Assembly: GCA_947650285.1 (NCBI GenBank)
Contig: CANTFL010001444.1
Span: forward strand, 1 to 64,000
Length of the DNA stretch: 64,000 nt
Origin: Hyaloperonospora brassicae
Taxonomy: Eukaryota > Oomycota > Peronosporomycetes > Peronosporales > Peronosporaceae
Reading direction: 5' to 3'
Under the pieces are notes generated by a model. It worked only from the letters and a program-made list of their open reading frames with translations, did not search any database and was not told the DNA's origin. The translations under genes were made by a program, and so were the position numbers. Below are positions 43,194 to 55,695 of the stretch, piece after piece (position 1 is the stretch's first letter; every line of letters begins with the position of its first letter).

Positions 43194-43480
43194 TCAAATG
43201 GCTCGACATTGAAATTGAAGTCGCTGGTTCGTCTCGTAACCATTGAAGACCGAAGATTGCTGCGAGTCTTCATAAGACAAAGACGACTTTTCACCGGGAT
43301 TTCTGATTGAAAAGTGAGTTGTAACAATAGGTTTTTGCGGTTTGAAACCAATGGCTATCAGCAGCCGATAACTTTCAGCCACTTATTCTACCTGTCCTTC
43401 TTGCTACTTGGCTTTTTATTCCTACCCTTGAGTAATTACTTTCTATAAGATGTCTGCAGTAAAAACGTCGCTACGTCTTT
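43194..43480 (-). other. Upstream remainder of the copia fragment
   Basis: Presumably leader of the same copia remnant; no LTR end is recognisable. The last four bases (TCTT) are the left target duplication of the X element. Confidence 0.4.
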
Positions 43481-44078
43481 GTGGTGGTGTGATGACCACA
43501 ATTTTCTTGTGACCCCAACTCTCCACTGGCGCCCGGACGACCGACTTACGGAGGGGATACCCCGATTCCGTTCTCTTTCTCTTCTTACTCACCTTGTGTA
43601 CCCGCCGGTCGGGCGGGTTGCGCTCTTCTTGGTGGACTTGACTTGAATCAGAACTCGACCGTCTTAGGGATAGGTGTTGATCGGATGGAAATTCTTCACC
43701 CGGTCAAACGTATGGGCAGATCGCGTAAATTCTTCTTTCGGTCGCAAGTCAACTTCTTCGCCCTCCCAGAGTCGCCTGTATCCAAAGATGATGCTTGATA
43801 CGCGAGCCTTATGTCCACTTGAGCCGTCTCGCGATCTTGAATCGAAACCGTTAGGTTCACTGCGTTCTATCGCAGTTGAGGAGGGTGAGAATTGACGTTC
43901 CGCCTGGCCAAACAATCCAAGGGCGAAGTTTGCAGAGACGTGGGTGATTCTCTATTCAACGGGAGGCCAAAGATCCTGCCCGGGAGAAGTCGACGCGTGT
44001 CTTTCGTTGCGAATTCAATTCTGTTTAATGTCAACCAACCAAATCCAAACCCTATGACCATGCCTATCTGTTTGCTAG

Positions 44079-44172
44079 GTCAACTGTTGCACACCGCCTG
44101 TCTATGTCATTCATCTCTTACCTCATGTGGCCCACAGCAGATACTCCGTAGTGGATCGCTCCACAGCGGATT
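44079..44172 (+). repeat. Start of the palindromic minisatellite in the X LTR, cut by Gypsy B
   Basis: GTGGATCGCTCCACAGCGGAT units (GTGGA-TCGC-TCCAC hairpins) begin here, and Gypsy B is inserted within them. The same array continues at 51885 and is longer in the other LTR (54080-54195), where GTGGATTAATCCAC is a perfect palindrome. Confidence 0.65.
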
Positions 44173-44615
44173 TGTAACGGGGTAGCCCGTTACAGGTTAT
44201 TGTCACTAAGGATGAAGTGACAATAAAGAATATTACGTTGGATATTCTTTTATTAATATCACATAGCATGATGATGTTGTTGGAGATTACTAAAGGGTCT
44301 ACTCATTGGTTGATATCGTGATTATATTAAATCACCAATCGCTGCTAGACGCTCGCAATGGGTGGTGAGTGGACGTCATTATACGTTTAGTTAGATTGAT
44401 ATAATTAAGTTAAGATGAACAGAGACACAAGATTGATAGGACTTAATTATATTAAATAACAGTGTTACTTTTACCAGAGACTAGCTTGTTCACTTAGTAT
44501 CCTTTCCTTACTCTGTGTTGGTGCAACGCTTCGCAGGGCACTGACTATCACTGCTGTCAGTGGAAGTGAGTTCCGTACTGGTTGACCAGTACGTAGTCAC
44601 CAGTGCCCCGTTACA
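44173..44615 (+). repeat. Gypsy B 5' LTR
   Basis: Shares the TGTAACGGG / CCCGTTACA palindrome and TGCCCCGTTACA end with A and C. Internal hairpins are at the same relative places but differ in sequence, for example ATTGTCACT / AGTGACAAT (44199-44224). The 3' third has its own stems, such as GTACTGG-TTGA-CCAGTAC. Confidence 0.9.
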
Positions 44616-44665
44616 CCTGGTAACACTTTGTAGTCCGTCCAAGTACCACACTCTCGTCGCCCAAC

Positions 44666-45780
44666 ATGAACGTGTTGGACGAAGTCGAAGGCGACAGATT
44701 TCACGGAACTCGTGAAAGTTACTCCCATTTGAGCGATGTCGAATTGGGTGCAATCGAACGAATGAGTTCGACCGTTGGCATGGAAGCTATCTGGGCCGTG
44801 CTATCCACAAGGGATAGAGACCAGCAGCATTCCGTCATTAGCAAGTTCTTGCAGCGAGAACTTGACGAGTCGCGAGCGCAGATGACCTTGTTGCAACAAC
44901 AAGAGCACCATCGGACGGAAGAACTGAGACAGAATCAGTCTCATTCCGCAAGTTCGACGCGTGAGCGTTGACAGGAGTCTCTAAAATTAGAGATATCCAA
45001 GTATCTAGAAGTCGAGGAAGACTCCCTGTTAAGATGGTTTGTCGAAGTCGACTGTGCCATCGAGGCCCGTCGCATCGACAACGAGAGAATGCAAGTCGCA
45101 TTCGCTCAGCCTTACTTGGCAGGGGACGCCAGGAATTGGGCCCTGAATCTCAAGTTACACGACCCGAACGTGTTCGAGTCGTTATACGTCTTCAAGACCC
45201 TGCTCAGTGAGACGTTTGAGCCTCCCAGGGAAGAGTTCAGGACTCTCTCTGAACTCCTTGAGATCAAACAGGGTGAGCGTAAGGTTCACGCTTACTCTCA
45301 GCATGTGCGCTACCTTGCAATTTGCATGGTAGTGAATCCCGTGAGTGAATTTGTGAAGATCACAATATTCATTCAAGGTCTTGCAGATGGTCCTGTCAGG
45401 GACCACCTGTCTCGCGGGGAGCCAAAAACGCTTTCCGAAGCGATCTACGCTGCGGAGCAGGAAGACTTAAATGTGAGACAGGCTCACACTACTCTTACAC
45501 CCTATCGTCCACAAAGACGATCAGCGGTCGGAGGTCTAGAACCAATATACCTCTGTCATGTTGAGGGCGAGAAACCTCGCTCTGTGAATGACAAGCAAAT
45601 GGTGAGATGCCATCGCTGTCATAATATGGGACACTATGCATACGAGTGAAGTATCCCCCGCTCAGAAACCTGCGGTGCTGAGCGCAGTAACCGTCCACTA
45701 GTTAGAAAAACTGGAGGGCGAGGATCCGATGCTGTTGCAAAGCCGCAACAGCGAGACCAACCATCAAAAATGATCGGGAT
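44666..45780 (+). pseudogene. Gypsy B gag, broken
   Basis: Starts MNVLDEVEGD and matches Gypsy A/C gag at a diverged level. It is interrupted by TGA at 44969-44971 with a frame change. It is open again to the zinc knuckle, where the last Cys codon is TGA (CHRCHNMGHYAYE-stop, about 45647-45649). The A-run at the gag-pol junction has one A fewer than in A and C, so the slippery heptamer is lost. Confidence 0.85.
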
Positions 45781-45788
45781 CAGTAGGG

Positions 45789-48700
45789 TTGATGTGCCCT
45801 ACTGATCCAGCAACATTAAGAGAATTTGCAAATCTATTGATGAAGGTTTCGCCCGACACACAGTCACTGTGTGTCTCTGCACCTGGTGATGACGTTTCGC
45901 TCATCACCTTGACATTGGAAGTGACAAAAGACTTGTCGCTTCGCGCCCTAGTTGACTGTGAGGAGTCGATCAACTTTGTTCGTCGCCAGTCACTAGAGGC
46001 TGGAAGTATCAACTTTATGGAGCGGGAGATCCCTTTAACGAGAATGACGGTGCGCCTTTCGACAGGCGCATCGATCACTGTGAAGAAAATGTGGTCGGAA
46101 TCCACTACCCGTTGAAAGATGAACAGTACGATGATGACTTCATCGTACTCGACCTGGATGGCAAGTTTGATGTCATCCTAGGAAAACCTTGGCTCAGGAG
46201 ATACGAGCAAAGGGTGAGCTGGCAGCATCGATCAGTATCGATGCCTGTCACTTGTTCATCAGATGACAATCTGAAAAATGTCTTGGAACGCCCAAACTCA
46301 TGTGGGTGTATTGCGAGTGAGTGCGATGGCCTCACTTGCGGTACAGTCGTTAGTCCGACTGTACAAGAACACAATGTAGATGATCACTACATTGTGGAGA
46401 AAGCTCTTCTGTATCCTGTGGATGTGACTTCCCAGGAAGAAATCGAGACGTTGAACGTCTTATTTGATGACGGATCAAGCGTAGGCGCTTGTACGCTTGA
46501 TCTGACTGTGCCTCCGAAGTTAACTTCGGAGATAACTCAATTGCCGACGCTAGAACCGAAACGGTTCTTACGTGATCTGCGCAGTGGCAAAGTCAAGCAG
46601 ATCTGCATACTCGTCGCAGAGGATGAGTATGTGACCGACATTCGGTCGGCAACAGTATTTGCCGAGAACGAACGGGTTCTCAGCAGCTCATCGATGGAAG
46701 AAAGTGTCCTCGATGAGAAGACTCGGATTGAGAGGTATGAATCTCAATCCTGGGAGTCGCTTCAAACAAATCCTTTGTATAACAATTTGATCGAATTCAA
46801 GGATATGTTCCCTGAATCCGTACCTTGCGAGTTGCCTAAGGACAAAGGCACTCGACACGAGATCGAGCTCAAACCGGGCTCGAAGTACTGTGTCATGAAG
46901 CAGTGGCCACTGCCTCGTGAACAAGTACTAGCGATCGACAAGTTCTTTACCGATCGCTTAGCGGCAGGTCATGTGAGGGAATCAACTTCCCCTCACAGCT
47001 CTCCGACCTTCTGTGTGCGAAAGGCCACAGGAGGATGGCGGATAGTGCTCGCATTCAACAAATTGAATGCCGCAACGGTACCTGCTCAGACGCTGATACC
47101 GAGAGAGGACGTATCATAGATGGTATGTCAAAGAGCATCATCTTCTAGTCCATGAATCTGATGTATAGATTCTATCAGATCCTTATGCGTGAAAGGGAAA
47201 TCCCGTACACAGCAGTGAGCACCCCCAGCGGTATGTTGTGGGAGTGGCTAGTGATGCCACAGAGGCTGAGCAATGCCCCTGCTACTTTCAACAGGTTTGT
47301 CACAAATCTGTTGAGACCGGTGCAAGACTTTGCACCGAGTTATTTCGACAATGTGTTCGTCCATAGCCAGGATATGGACGGAAAGACGGACCTTGAAGTT
47401 CACAGAACTCACGTTCGTCAAGTCCTTCAACTTATGCGCAAGCATAAGTTGTACGCAAACCTCAAGAAGTGTATCTTCGCGGCTAGCGAAATACCACTTC
47501 TTGGGTGCATCGTGGGTACACACGGCGTAAGCCCCGATCCCGAGAAGATCAAGGCGATCACCGACTGGGCAGTGCCAGTCGATGTCAAGGGACTAAGGAA
47601 GTTCCTTGGACTAGCAGCGTACTTGCACAAGTACTCGCGCAACTACGCCGAAATGACGGTACATCTTTCTTGGTTACTCAAGAAAAATGTCAAGTGGTCA
47701 TGGAACGCTGAGTGCCAGCTTTTCTTTGACGGTATCAAGCGGAGCTTGATTCAGTCGCCGATCTTGGCGATTGTAGATCAGGACAGACCATTTCATGTGA
47801 TCTGTGACACCAGCGGCTTTGCGATCGGCTGTGCGTTAGTGCAATTTGATGCAGACGGCGCGGAGCGCGTCGTCTGCTGTCAATCGCGTTAGCTGCTACC
47901 AGCCAAACGCAATTACCCAGTGCATGACAAGGAACTCCTTCCCATGAAGTACGCACTGGCTAAGTTTCGCGTCTATCTCTTGGGAGATAGACCGTTTGTT
48001 GTCTATACGGACCATGCGTTACTACGCACGGCCGTAAACAGCCCACACCTCTCGCAACGAATGGAAAGGCGGCTGTCTTTCTTCGCGGAGTAACTTCTCC
48101 GTGCAGTGCAAACTAGGGCGACTGAACGTCGTCGCTGATGCGTTATCGCGTCGTCCAGATTTCCAGACGACTACATCAGCTAATAGTAAGGCATTGCCCA
48201 TTATTGCGGCGATGTCAGTCAGCGTACCATAATCGCCTTTTCTCGACGACGTGCGGAAGGCATACGCAGGAGATACAAATCTCCTTCGTTTGATGGGTCA
48301 TCTTGCAAACCCATCCCGCAAAACCTTGTCGAATTTGCCGGCCTTATACCGTTCCTCTTTGGATCGGTTCACGACTCGCAATGGCCTGCTGTATTACGCA
48401 GCAGTTGCTGACAACAACCCTCGTGTCGTCGTTCCCGATCATGATGATTTGCGTTTACGCATCTTGTTCAAATGTCACGATTCGCCGTCAGGCGGGCATC
48501 GTGGTAGGGAGAAGACTTACCTCACAGTAAGTCGTGCCTTTTACTGGCCCCGCCAGTATCAGTTTGTCCGCAAGTACATTCGTTCTTGCGAGGTCTGCCA
48601 ACGGGTGAAGCCTAGTCCTTCATCCCGTGCACTATTGCAACCTCTGCCTGTTCCGGCAGAGTGCTGACAGTCCGTTTTCATGGACTTTATCTTCGGGTTT

Positions 48701-50359
48701 CCCGAAGACGCTCACAAGAATGATGGTATTCTTGTGTTTGTTGACCGGTTCAGCAAGATGTTCCATCTTGCTACTGTACCCGAGTCGATCAAGGCTCAAG
48801 GTTGTGCTCGTGTCTTCATTGAAACGATATTTCGACTCCACGGATTACCCCGTGAACTCGTATCCGACCGTGACCCTCGATTCACGGCGGAATTTTGGCA
48901 ATCCGTGTTCCGTTCTCTCGGAACACGGTTGACGATGTCCACTTCTGACCATCCCGAAACAGATGGTCAGACGGAACGTGCGAACCGTGTCCTCGAAGAG
49001 ATACTTCGAGGATATGTCCACTCTTTTTCGAGTTGGAGCTAATTCCTTCCAATGGTGGAATTCGCCATCAATAATTCGGTGCATGCTTCAACACAGCACA
49101 CACCGTTTTACGTGAATGGTTTACGCCATCCACGTGTGCCCGCCCTTCTAGAGTGTGACTCTCGGATAAGGGGGGAGGGACTCGCTCGAGCAAAAACCGT
49201 TTTGGCTCTTGCTCATCACGTGTCGACGCTAACGTCGTCACGTATGATGCCGATGTCGATCAGGTCGACATCGATGAAGAAGATCACCTCAATAATAGCG
49301 ATGACGCTATTACTGACTCGGATGATGATGACGATGCTGGTATATTCAGCATCGTCAACGATTATTCCAGCGAGGAAGAATACAACCTCGCTGAAGAAGA
49401 GAACAATCTCTTAGCAGTGCGCACGAAGCGCACTGAAAGACAAAACAACGAGTCAGCAGAGAGCTTTCTGCTGAGTCGAGAGGCGGTAGTCCGTTTCGTT
49501 CAGGACTCCATCGCAAATGCGGTGGACCGCCAGAAACGGAACGCAGACAAGAATGGAAGAGCAAATGTTCTTTCATTTAACGTTGATGACTTAGTACTAC
49601 TGCCAACGGTAAACCTACCTGGACACGTAGTCACTAGTGTCGTCAGTAGTTTACTACTGCCGAAATACATTGGTCTATTTCGTGTATTGCATCGCAAGGG
49701 CAATGCATACACGATTGAGTTGCCTCGCAGGATGCGCACGCATCCTATATTTTTTTGATGTTGGTCGTCTCCGACCGTACTATCATCACGAGGTCTCTTC
49801 CGAAAGCGAAGATGACCAGCACGTTCAAGAATCCCCAACCAATTCTTGTGATCACGGACCAAACACTCACGTTGGTCCTTCAGCAACTCAGACTCGCGAC
49901 GAGCCGCCTATGGTCCGTCGCGCAAATGACGCATCTCGCGTTCGTTCTCAAGATGAGCGAACGAGAAATCCGATCGGTCTTTCTCCCAATAGGCACGGAG
50001 ACGTCGCACGGTCGACAACAAGTCGTGTCGACGATCGTGTTAGTGATCGATGTCCGCCCTCAAATCGGTCAGGTAACGCTCATGATTACCTGAAGTCTCA
50101 TGCAGACCCGGCAGCTGAGCCGGACTTTGTCTATCCACCACCACTAGTGGATTCTCACGGTGGTCGACGCTTTCACGTGGGGCGTATCTTGATCCACCGC
50201 GTGAAGAACGAGGAGCGGACAAGTTACCTTGTCCGCTGGCGTGGGTATCCACCATCTTATGACAGCTGGGAACCTCGATCCCAGCTGATGGCTGATGTTA
50301 AGGGTCCCGTACACCAGTACAAAGAGACGTATTCGATTGGTCCTCGGGTCCATCGGTAA
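45789..50359 (+). pseudogene. Gypsy B pol, broken
   Basis: The protease active site is DCEES instead of DCGAS, with a frameshift at about 46090. The frame is then open across the linker (with GAG where A and C have TAG) to the RT start. It stops at 47117-47119 and at TAG 47146-47148. Motif A is MNLMYRFYQI and the catalytic box is YFDN (Asn 47350-47352). RNase H has a stop and the same two-base loss (about 48092) as Gypsy C. TGA precedes the integrase core (48665-48667), and TAA follows SSWS. The GPY/F motif, a Ser/Arg-rich linker and an intact chromodomain (YLVRWRGYPPSYDSWEPRSQLM) close the ORF at 50359. Confidence 0.88.
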
Positions 50360-51329
50360 ACACGCGCTTTTGGCGCTTATAGACGGATTGTAAGTTTGCA
50401 ATCGCGTCCCGCATATCAGCCGAGATGTATGCCCTTCCCCAGGGCGAACTTAGGGAATAAACATCCCTATGTGCACGTTGCGAGTTGTCAACACAACTCG
50501 CACAAGGATCATCCAAGTGAGGCACGGAATGCTGGCCTCACTCGACAATTGATGCAGACGGTACCTTGCACCGGTTGTCGTTCGCTTTTCAAACTTGATG
50601 CGTACTGCTTCAAGTTTTTGGAGCCATTCTTCTCGTCCAAAATTCTTGACATTTTGGACGAACGCGTTCCATGCAGCCAAAAGCGAAGCCTTGTCATGCT
50701 TTTGGTTACCATTGTACGATCGATGCTTCAGGAAAGCATCGAGAAAAAAATCTTCCTCAGCTCTAAAGTTCTTCGCGCTGGAGCTCAAGCCATGGAGCTC
50801 GCTCGCATTGAACAATGGCATTCGATGGTGTTGGCTTGTCTCGTGATACAAGCTATTGATGAGCTTGCCAGGAAAAGCCACGGCTTAAGCTCATCACGCT
50901 TCGACGTGTTATCCTTTCCAGTACCACGGGTTCCAATATGACGACGGCTCTCGCCATCGTCAACGCGCTCGTGCGAGGGCGCACGAGTTGATCTCGGTGA
51001 TGAGTAATCATACTCATCACCATATTCTTATTACTGCCGAACAGACTGAGGCGCATGTCGCGAGTCTTTTCGTTCGACAGGCCTTTTGGAGAGCAAGGCA
51101 CCGCGGGTAAACGCAATGCCTCAAACGGCTTTTCCGAGTCAGACACATCTGACTCGCCTGAGTAGCTGACCCCTAGCTCGATGTCACTGTGTGCATGTGG
51201 TGCGATACCACATGCGCCTGCATCAACGCTTGCCGCAGGCAGATAACGAGCAGCAGACGACGAATTGTCTGCCGCAGAGTCTGGTTAGGTAGTAGACCGT
51301 GTCATTTTTGAATCTCCCCGCATAGACAT
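50298..51329 (-). pseudogene. Gypsy B antisense ORF, unknown function
   Basis: Starts MSMRGDS as in Gypsy A and C. The conserved block LINSLYHETSQHHRMPLF to WLQKLEAVRIKFEKRTTTGA and the DPCASCVDNSQRAHRDVYSLSSPWGRAYIS end are clear homologues of the A/C antisense protein, with many substitutions that keep the reading. Here the junction after CASC is open (CAA where A has TAA). One-base indels break it elsewhere. There is no antisense coiled coil; the corresponding place holds a sense linker. Confidence 0.6.
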
Positions 51330-51454
51330 GTTAACTATGCGAGGCAAAGTCAGAATGAATGGATCTGACTAACAAGTGCTCCCCTTCCCGTTGGCGTCCA
51401 ACGGGTGGCCACAAAGTTTCGATAGTCACGCAGTGACTATCAGTTAGGGGGTGA

Positions 51455-51884
51455 TGTAACGGGGTAGCCCGTTGCATGATATTGTCACTAAGGACGAAGT
51501 GACAATAAAAAATATTACGTTGGATATTCACATAGCATGATGATATTGTTGAAGATTACCAAAGGGTCTACTCATTGGTTGATATCGTGATGATATTAAA
51601 TCACCAATCGCTGCTAGACGCTCGCAATGGGTGGTGAGTGGACGTCATTATACGTTTAGTTAGATTGATATAATTAAGTTAAGATGAACAGAGACACAAG
51701 ATTGATAGGACTTAATTATATTAAATAACAGTGTTACTTTTACCAGAGACTAGCTTGTTCACTTAGTATCCTTTCCTTACTCTGTGTTGGTGCAACGCTT
51801 CGCAGGGCACTGACTATCACTGCTGTCAGTGGAAGTGAGCTCCGTACTGGTTGACCAGTACGTAGTCACCAGTGCCCCGTTATA
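51455..51884 (+). repeat. Gypsy B 3' LTR
   Basis: 430 bases; 13 bases shorter than the 5' LTR near the TTTTATTAATATC block and ends TTATA rather than TTACA. Confidence 0.88.
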
Positions 51885-52147
51885 GTATCGCTACCCAGTG
51901 GGTCGCTTCATAGTTGATCGCTCCACAGTAGATCTCGGTACAGTGGATCGCGGTTTAGTGGATCGCGGTATATGATCCACATTAATTATGTGATCCACAC
52001 CACCCAGAGGTATCCAGGATAGAAGGTGGATCAACCTGCGCGACTTGGGCAGTCATTTTCCTTCAATTAGTCGTTTGATCACCTTCCTCGCCCCAACAGG
52101 TCCATCTTCGTACGCGCTCCACTAATCAAACTAGCTTCGCACTTTAG

Positions 52148-52924
52148 GTGGATCGCGCGATCCATACTTTCGTCATTTTTCCTTCGCGCTTCTCCGCAAT
52201 CGTCCCCTGCGTTGGCGATCGACATACGGTGTCGATAGGCTACGCACCCTGTAACGGCCATGGTTTATCCTCGTCTGCACCGTCCTATTCGCCCGAGCCT
52301 CCTGGTGCTTCCTTGGAACCTGGTCAAGCGATCCCTCCACCCTTGTCACCGTCGGTCTCTTCTGATGTATCGCGTACCTTATTCCCGTCGACGCGGGTGA
52401 GTGCTCCATCTTTGGCGGATCGAGAGAGTGTGTTTTCGCAGATTGCGGCGTTGTACCACCAAGTGGAACTTACAGAAGCAGCCGTGACAGATTAATGTGC
52501 CTTGGAAGAAGCGTAACGTGGCCAGAAGTTGCAAATCGACTGGCTGCAGGCGGAGCTGCAATCGTACATCGACTATTCTTGGCACTTAGTTACTTACGTC
52601 CAGCAGCGCTTTACCAGGTTCTGGTGCGGTCAACAATCGCTGATTCAGAAGACGAATGAGTTCCAAGAAGAACTGGGAAGACGTTCGGGCCACGATGATG
52701 AGATCTGGATGGTGAAGGCCGCTATTTTTCAATCCAACGCAGCTCTGGAGCGTGAGAAAGCTCGTCGGGTGCGCAAAGTGGCTTTAGATCAGCAGCAAGT
52801 GGAATCGTTGACCTCGCGCCTGGCTACCGCTGAGCAAAACTTGGTCGGCTATCTTCAAACCGCCACGGAGAAGGCAGCCAAGTATAAAAAGTCTTCCAAC
52901 GGACCAACAAGAAGATTAATGTAA
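52148..52924 (+). pseudogene. Coiled-coil (gag-like) ORF of the X element, broken
   Basis: One frame runs through a Pro/Ser-rich N-terminus and then a long helical part (IDWLQAELQSYIDY, ALEREKARRVRKVALDQQQ, LTSRLATAEQNLVGYLQ). Two TAA stops interrupt it at about 52493 and 52514. Coiled-coil character continues after 52924 in other frames (KDFFKAYKDHL, DELQRLRSDLTDRD). It may be the capsid-like protein of this LTR family; no zinc knuckle was seen. Confidence 0.55.
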
Positions 52925-53409
52925 ACACGCCGGCATTGAAAGATTTTTTCAAGGCCTACAAGGACCACCTCCGAAAACACTAGTATGTAGAAGATGAGCT
53001 GCAACGGCTGCGATCGGACCTAACAGATCGAGACACCAAAGTGGATCGCCTTCAAATCAAATGTTGGACTGGAAGCAGAAATATTTTTCGGTAGTACGTG
53101 ATCGCGACGCGATCCGGGCCCACCTGGTTCAGGTGGGCTCTGGCGATCTCCATCTTCCTTTGGGGCAACCTCTGTTGCTTCCGCTACCCACCAACCCGCA
53201 ATCGATCCAGGTCCGGGGAACCCGATCTCCTGACCAAGCGTCCCCGCGTAGCAAATGTGGCACGATCCGGAATAGATTCAGAGGCTTTTCCATCGGTCAA
53301 TTCCACCGGTAGATACCTGCGACCAAATAGACCAGTGAGACTCACGCAACCTTCTGGATCTAAAAAAACTTCTCCCAAGTCAACTCTAATACACGGGCAC
53401 GCGCGACAT

Positions 53410-54426
53410 TGTGGTGGAGTAATCATCACAATGTTCTTGTGACCCCAACTCTCCACTGGCGCCCGGACGACCGAATAACGGAGGGGATACCCCGACTCAG
53501 TGCTCTGTGTTTTCTTGATCACCTTTTGTACCCGTCGGTCGGGCGGGTTGCGCTCTTCTTGGTGGACTTGAGCTGAAGCTGAACTTGACCGTCTTAGGGA
53601 TAGGTGTTGATCGGATGGATATGCTTCACCCGGTCAAACGTATGGGTAGATCGCGTAAATTCTTCTTTCGGTAGCAAGTCAACTTCTTCGCCCTCCCAGA
53701 GTCGCCTGTATCCAAAGGTGATGCTTGATACGCGAGCCTTATGTCCACTTGAGCCGTCTCGCGATCTTGAATCGAAACCGTTAGGTTCACTGCGTCCTAT
53801 CGCAGTTGAGGGGGGTGAGAATTGACGTTCCGCCTGGCCAAACAATCCAAGGGCGAAGTTTGCAGAGACGTGGGTGACTCTCTATTCAACGGGAGGCCAA
53901 AGATCCTGCCCGGGAGAAGTCGACGCGTGTCTTTCGTTGCGATCTCAATTCTGTTTAATGTCAACCAACCAAATCCAAATCCTATGACTATGCATATCTG
54001 TTTGCTAGGTCAACTGTTGTGCAACGCCTGTCTATGTCATTTATCTCTTACCTCATGTGGCCCACAGCAGATACTCCGTAGTGGATCGCTCCACAGCGGA
54101 TCGCTCCATAGTGGATTAATCCACAGTATATCGCTCCATAGTGGAATAATCCACAGTATATCGCTCCATAGTGGATCTCTCCACAGCGGATCGCGGTATA
54201 TGATCCTCACCAATTGCGTGATCCACACCACCCAGCGGTATTCAGGATAGAAGGTGGATCAACCTGCGCGACTTGGACAGTCATTTCCCTTCAATCAGTC
54301 GTTTGATCACCTCCCTCGTCCCAACAGGCCCATCTCCGTACGCGCTCCACCAATCAAACTGGTTTCGCACTTTAGGTGGATCGCGCGATCCACACTTTCG
54401 TCATTCTTCCTTCGCGCTTCTCCACA
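53410..54426 (+). repeat. X element right LTR
   Basis: TGTGGTGGAG start and CTTCTCCACA end; contains the hairpin-forming minisatellite at about 54080-54195. Confidence 0.8.
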
Positions 54427-54659
54427 TCTTATCCAAAATAATTGTGGGTCGATTTGGTCACTCACTTTCGTTTGCGGAGACTCGAACCCGTAGTAACCAT
54501 CGTATAACTCGCCTCAACAGACGACTGATCCATCTCAAGGTTTTTGCTGGATCGACAAATTACAAACATCCCTACAACAACTCCTAATACAAAATATACA
54601 CCTTACACACGTCGCCGCAACTTTACTTGCTAACACGTCATTTCACTTGTAAAAAGCAT

Positions 54660-55205
54660 GCACAATGCGCCAACTGAATATGGCTTGATCACACAAAAAT
54701 TTGGACTTGAGTGCGGCGAGATACTCTTGCAAACGTAGCCAGCCTTACTGCGGTCCTCAAAAAAATCATTAATTGCGATGATTTGATCACGCGGTAACGG
54801 CCTCTACCACGTGAAGCGATACTTCGATTCTGGCACAAGATCACTCTCGTGCCGCACTTCTCGATCCGCCAGAAGCTCAGCGGGCTTTTTCTCCGGAAAG
54901 ATATCAAAATACTCGCGAGCGATATCATAGACAGATTTGCCCAAAGCACTAAGGGTTTCCTAGGACTATGCAGCGGAACGTTCTTCGCGTGCTAATTTGG
55001 ACTCGGCGCTCTTCAGGCGAGCCTCCAGAACTTCTTTACTAGCTGCGGCGGCAGCTAAAACGATGCACACTTGCTCGATTTGGACGGCCTTGAAGTCGTG
55101 AAGGAAAATTTGCTTAGGTAGGGCTGATAGAGATGTGATATCTGCAGCAGTGCATGAAGTACCCGCTACATCGATGTAGCGGCCGCGGTATGGAGACCCT
55201 TCCAC
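54660..55205 (-). pseudogene. Gypsy pol relic (linker and RT start), minus strand
   Basis: The minus frame reads ITSLSALPKQIFLHDFKAVQ, then AREYFDIFPEKKPAELLADR, SDLVPESKYRF and RPLPRDQIIAINDFFEDRSK, ending ISPHSSPNFCVI. This is the protease-RT linker and RT N-terminus of a gypsy element, distantly related to A-C. Stops interrupt it at three places. Confidence 0.75.
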
Positions 55206-55439
55206 GGATTCAAGCGCTCATACGGGTTCCGTCACTACGAAATCATTTTTCGTCAGCACTGTAACGAGAAGTTCGGTGTTTCGGCGATCGACGTGCTCGT
55301 AAATTGCGTTTAATCTTGTTTTGCGTCTCGAGCCACTGCTCGAGACTGTCACGTCGCTATCTCTGGACGATGAATTTCCCCCCTAGACGTGGGAGCTCAG
55401 TCTCCACCACGGCGTTCGCATTCGGATCCATAGTCCGCT

Positions 55440-55690
55440 CATTATCGTCGATTAGGGGAGGGATCTCTTCGTCGACCGCCTCAAATGTATGCGGGAGATC
55501 GTTCTCGGACCGTCTCGGTAACAATCGGGAACCTCTACTCGGCCGATATGTGTGTTTGCGGTAGTTTCTGCTCGACCGTCTTGATGTTGATCGGGATCTT
55601 CTGCTCGTCCGATCTTTGTACGCGGAAGCTCCTGCTCGACCACCTCGCTAGTATTATAGGTCCTCTGTTCGATCGATATCCGCGTTTGCG
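55440..55690 (-). repeat. Degenerate 33-bp tandem repeat encoding an 11-residue motif
   Basis: About seven units with consensus CTGCTCGACCG...GCGGGA. On the minus strand they encode repeats of the type GR-A/V-E-x-P-x4-D (GRAEDPDQHQD, GRAETTANTHI, GRVEVPDCYRD). They continue at 63675 beyond Gypsy C, which inserted into the array. They lie in the linker between protease and RT of the minus-strand gypsy relic. Confidence 0.6.
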
Positions 55691-55695
55691 GGAAC

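Larger units (their letters stand above)
44173..51884 (+). mobile_element. Gypsy B: chromodomain Ty3/gypsy retrotransposon, mosaic relative of A and C
   Basis: LTRs are 44173-44615 (443 bases) and 51455-51884 (430 bases; 13 bases are missing near 51530 and the end is TTATA). LTR, gag, protease and antisense-ORF regions are diverged from A and C. The stretches at about 46,500-47,700 (linker and RT) and about 48,660-49,660 (integrase core and acidic linker) are almost identical to A and C, lesions included. No clean target duplication is visible (GGATT/GTATC). Confidence 0.9.
43481..54426 (+). mobile_element. X element: LTR retrotransposon with 1-kb LTRs, no pol, split by Gypsy B
   Basis: Left LTR is 43481-44172 plus 51885-52198; right LTR is 53410-54426 (1017 bases). 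Both begin TGTGGTGG and end CTTCTCC(G/A)CA. Flanking TCTT at 43477-43480 and 54427-54430 is a 4-bp target duplication. The internal 1.2 kb carries only a decayed coiled-coil ORF, with no protease, RT or integrase, so it was mobilised in trans or was internally deleted. Confidence 0.78.

Noticed and set aside
44161..44172. Target duplication for Gypsy B
   Set aside because: Flanks GGATT and GTATC agree at only three of five bases, and the insertion lies in a repetitive minisatellite, so no duplication is claimed.
54465..54530. tRNA-like sequence on the minus strand (GGGTTCGAGTCTCC with an upstream TGGATCAGTCG)
   Set aside because: B-box and A-box-like strings are present, but no acceptor or anticodon stem can be paired, so it is at most a chance match or old tRNA-derived fragment.
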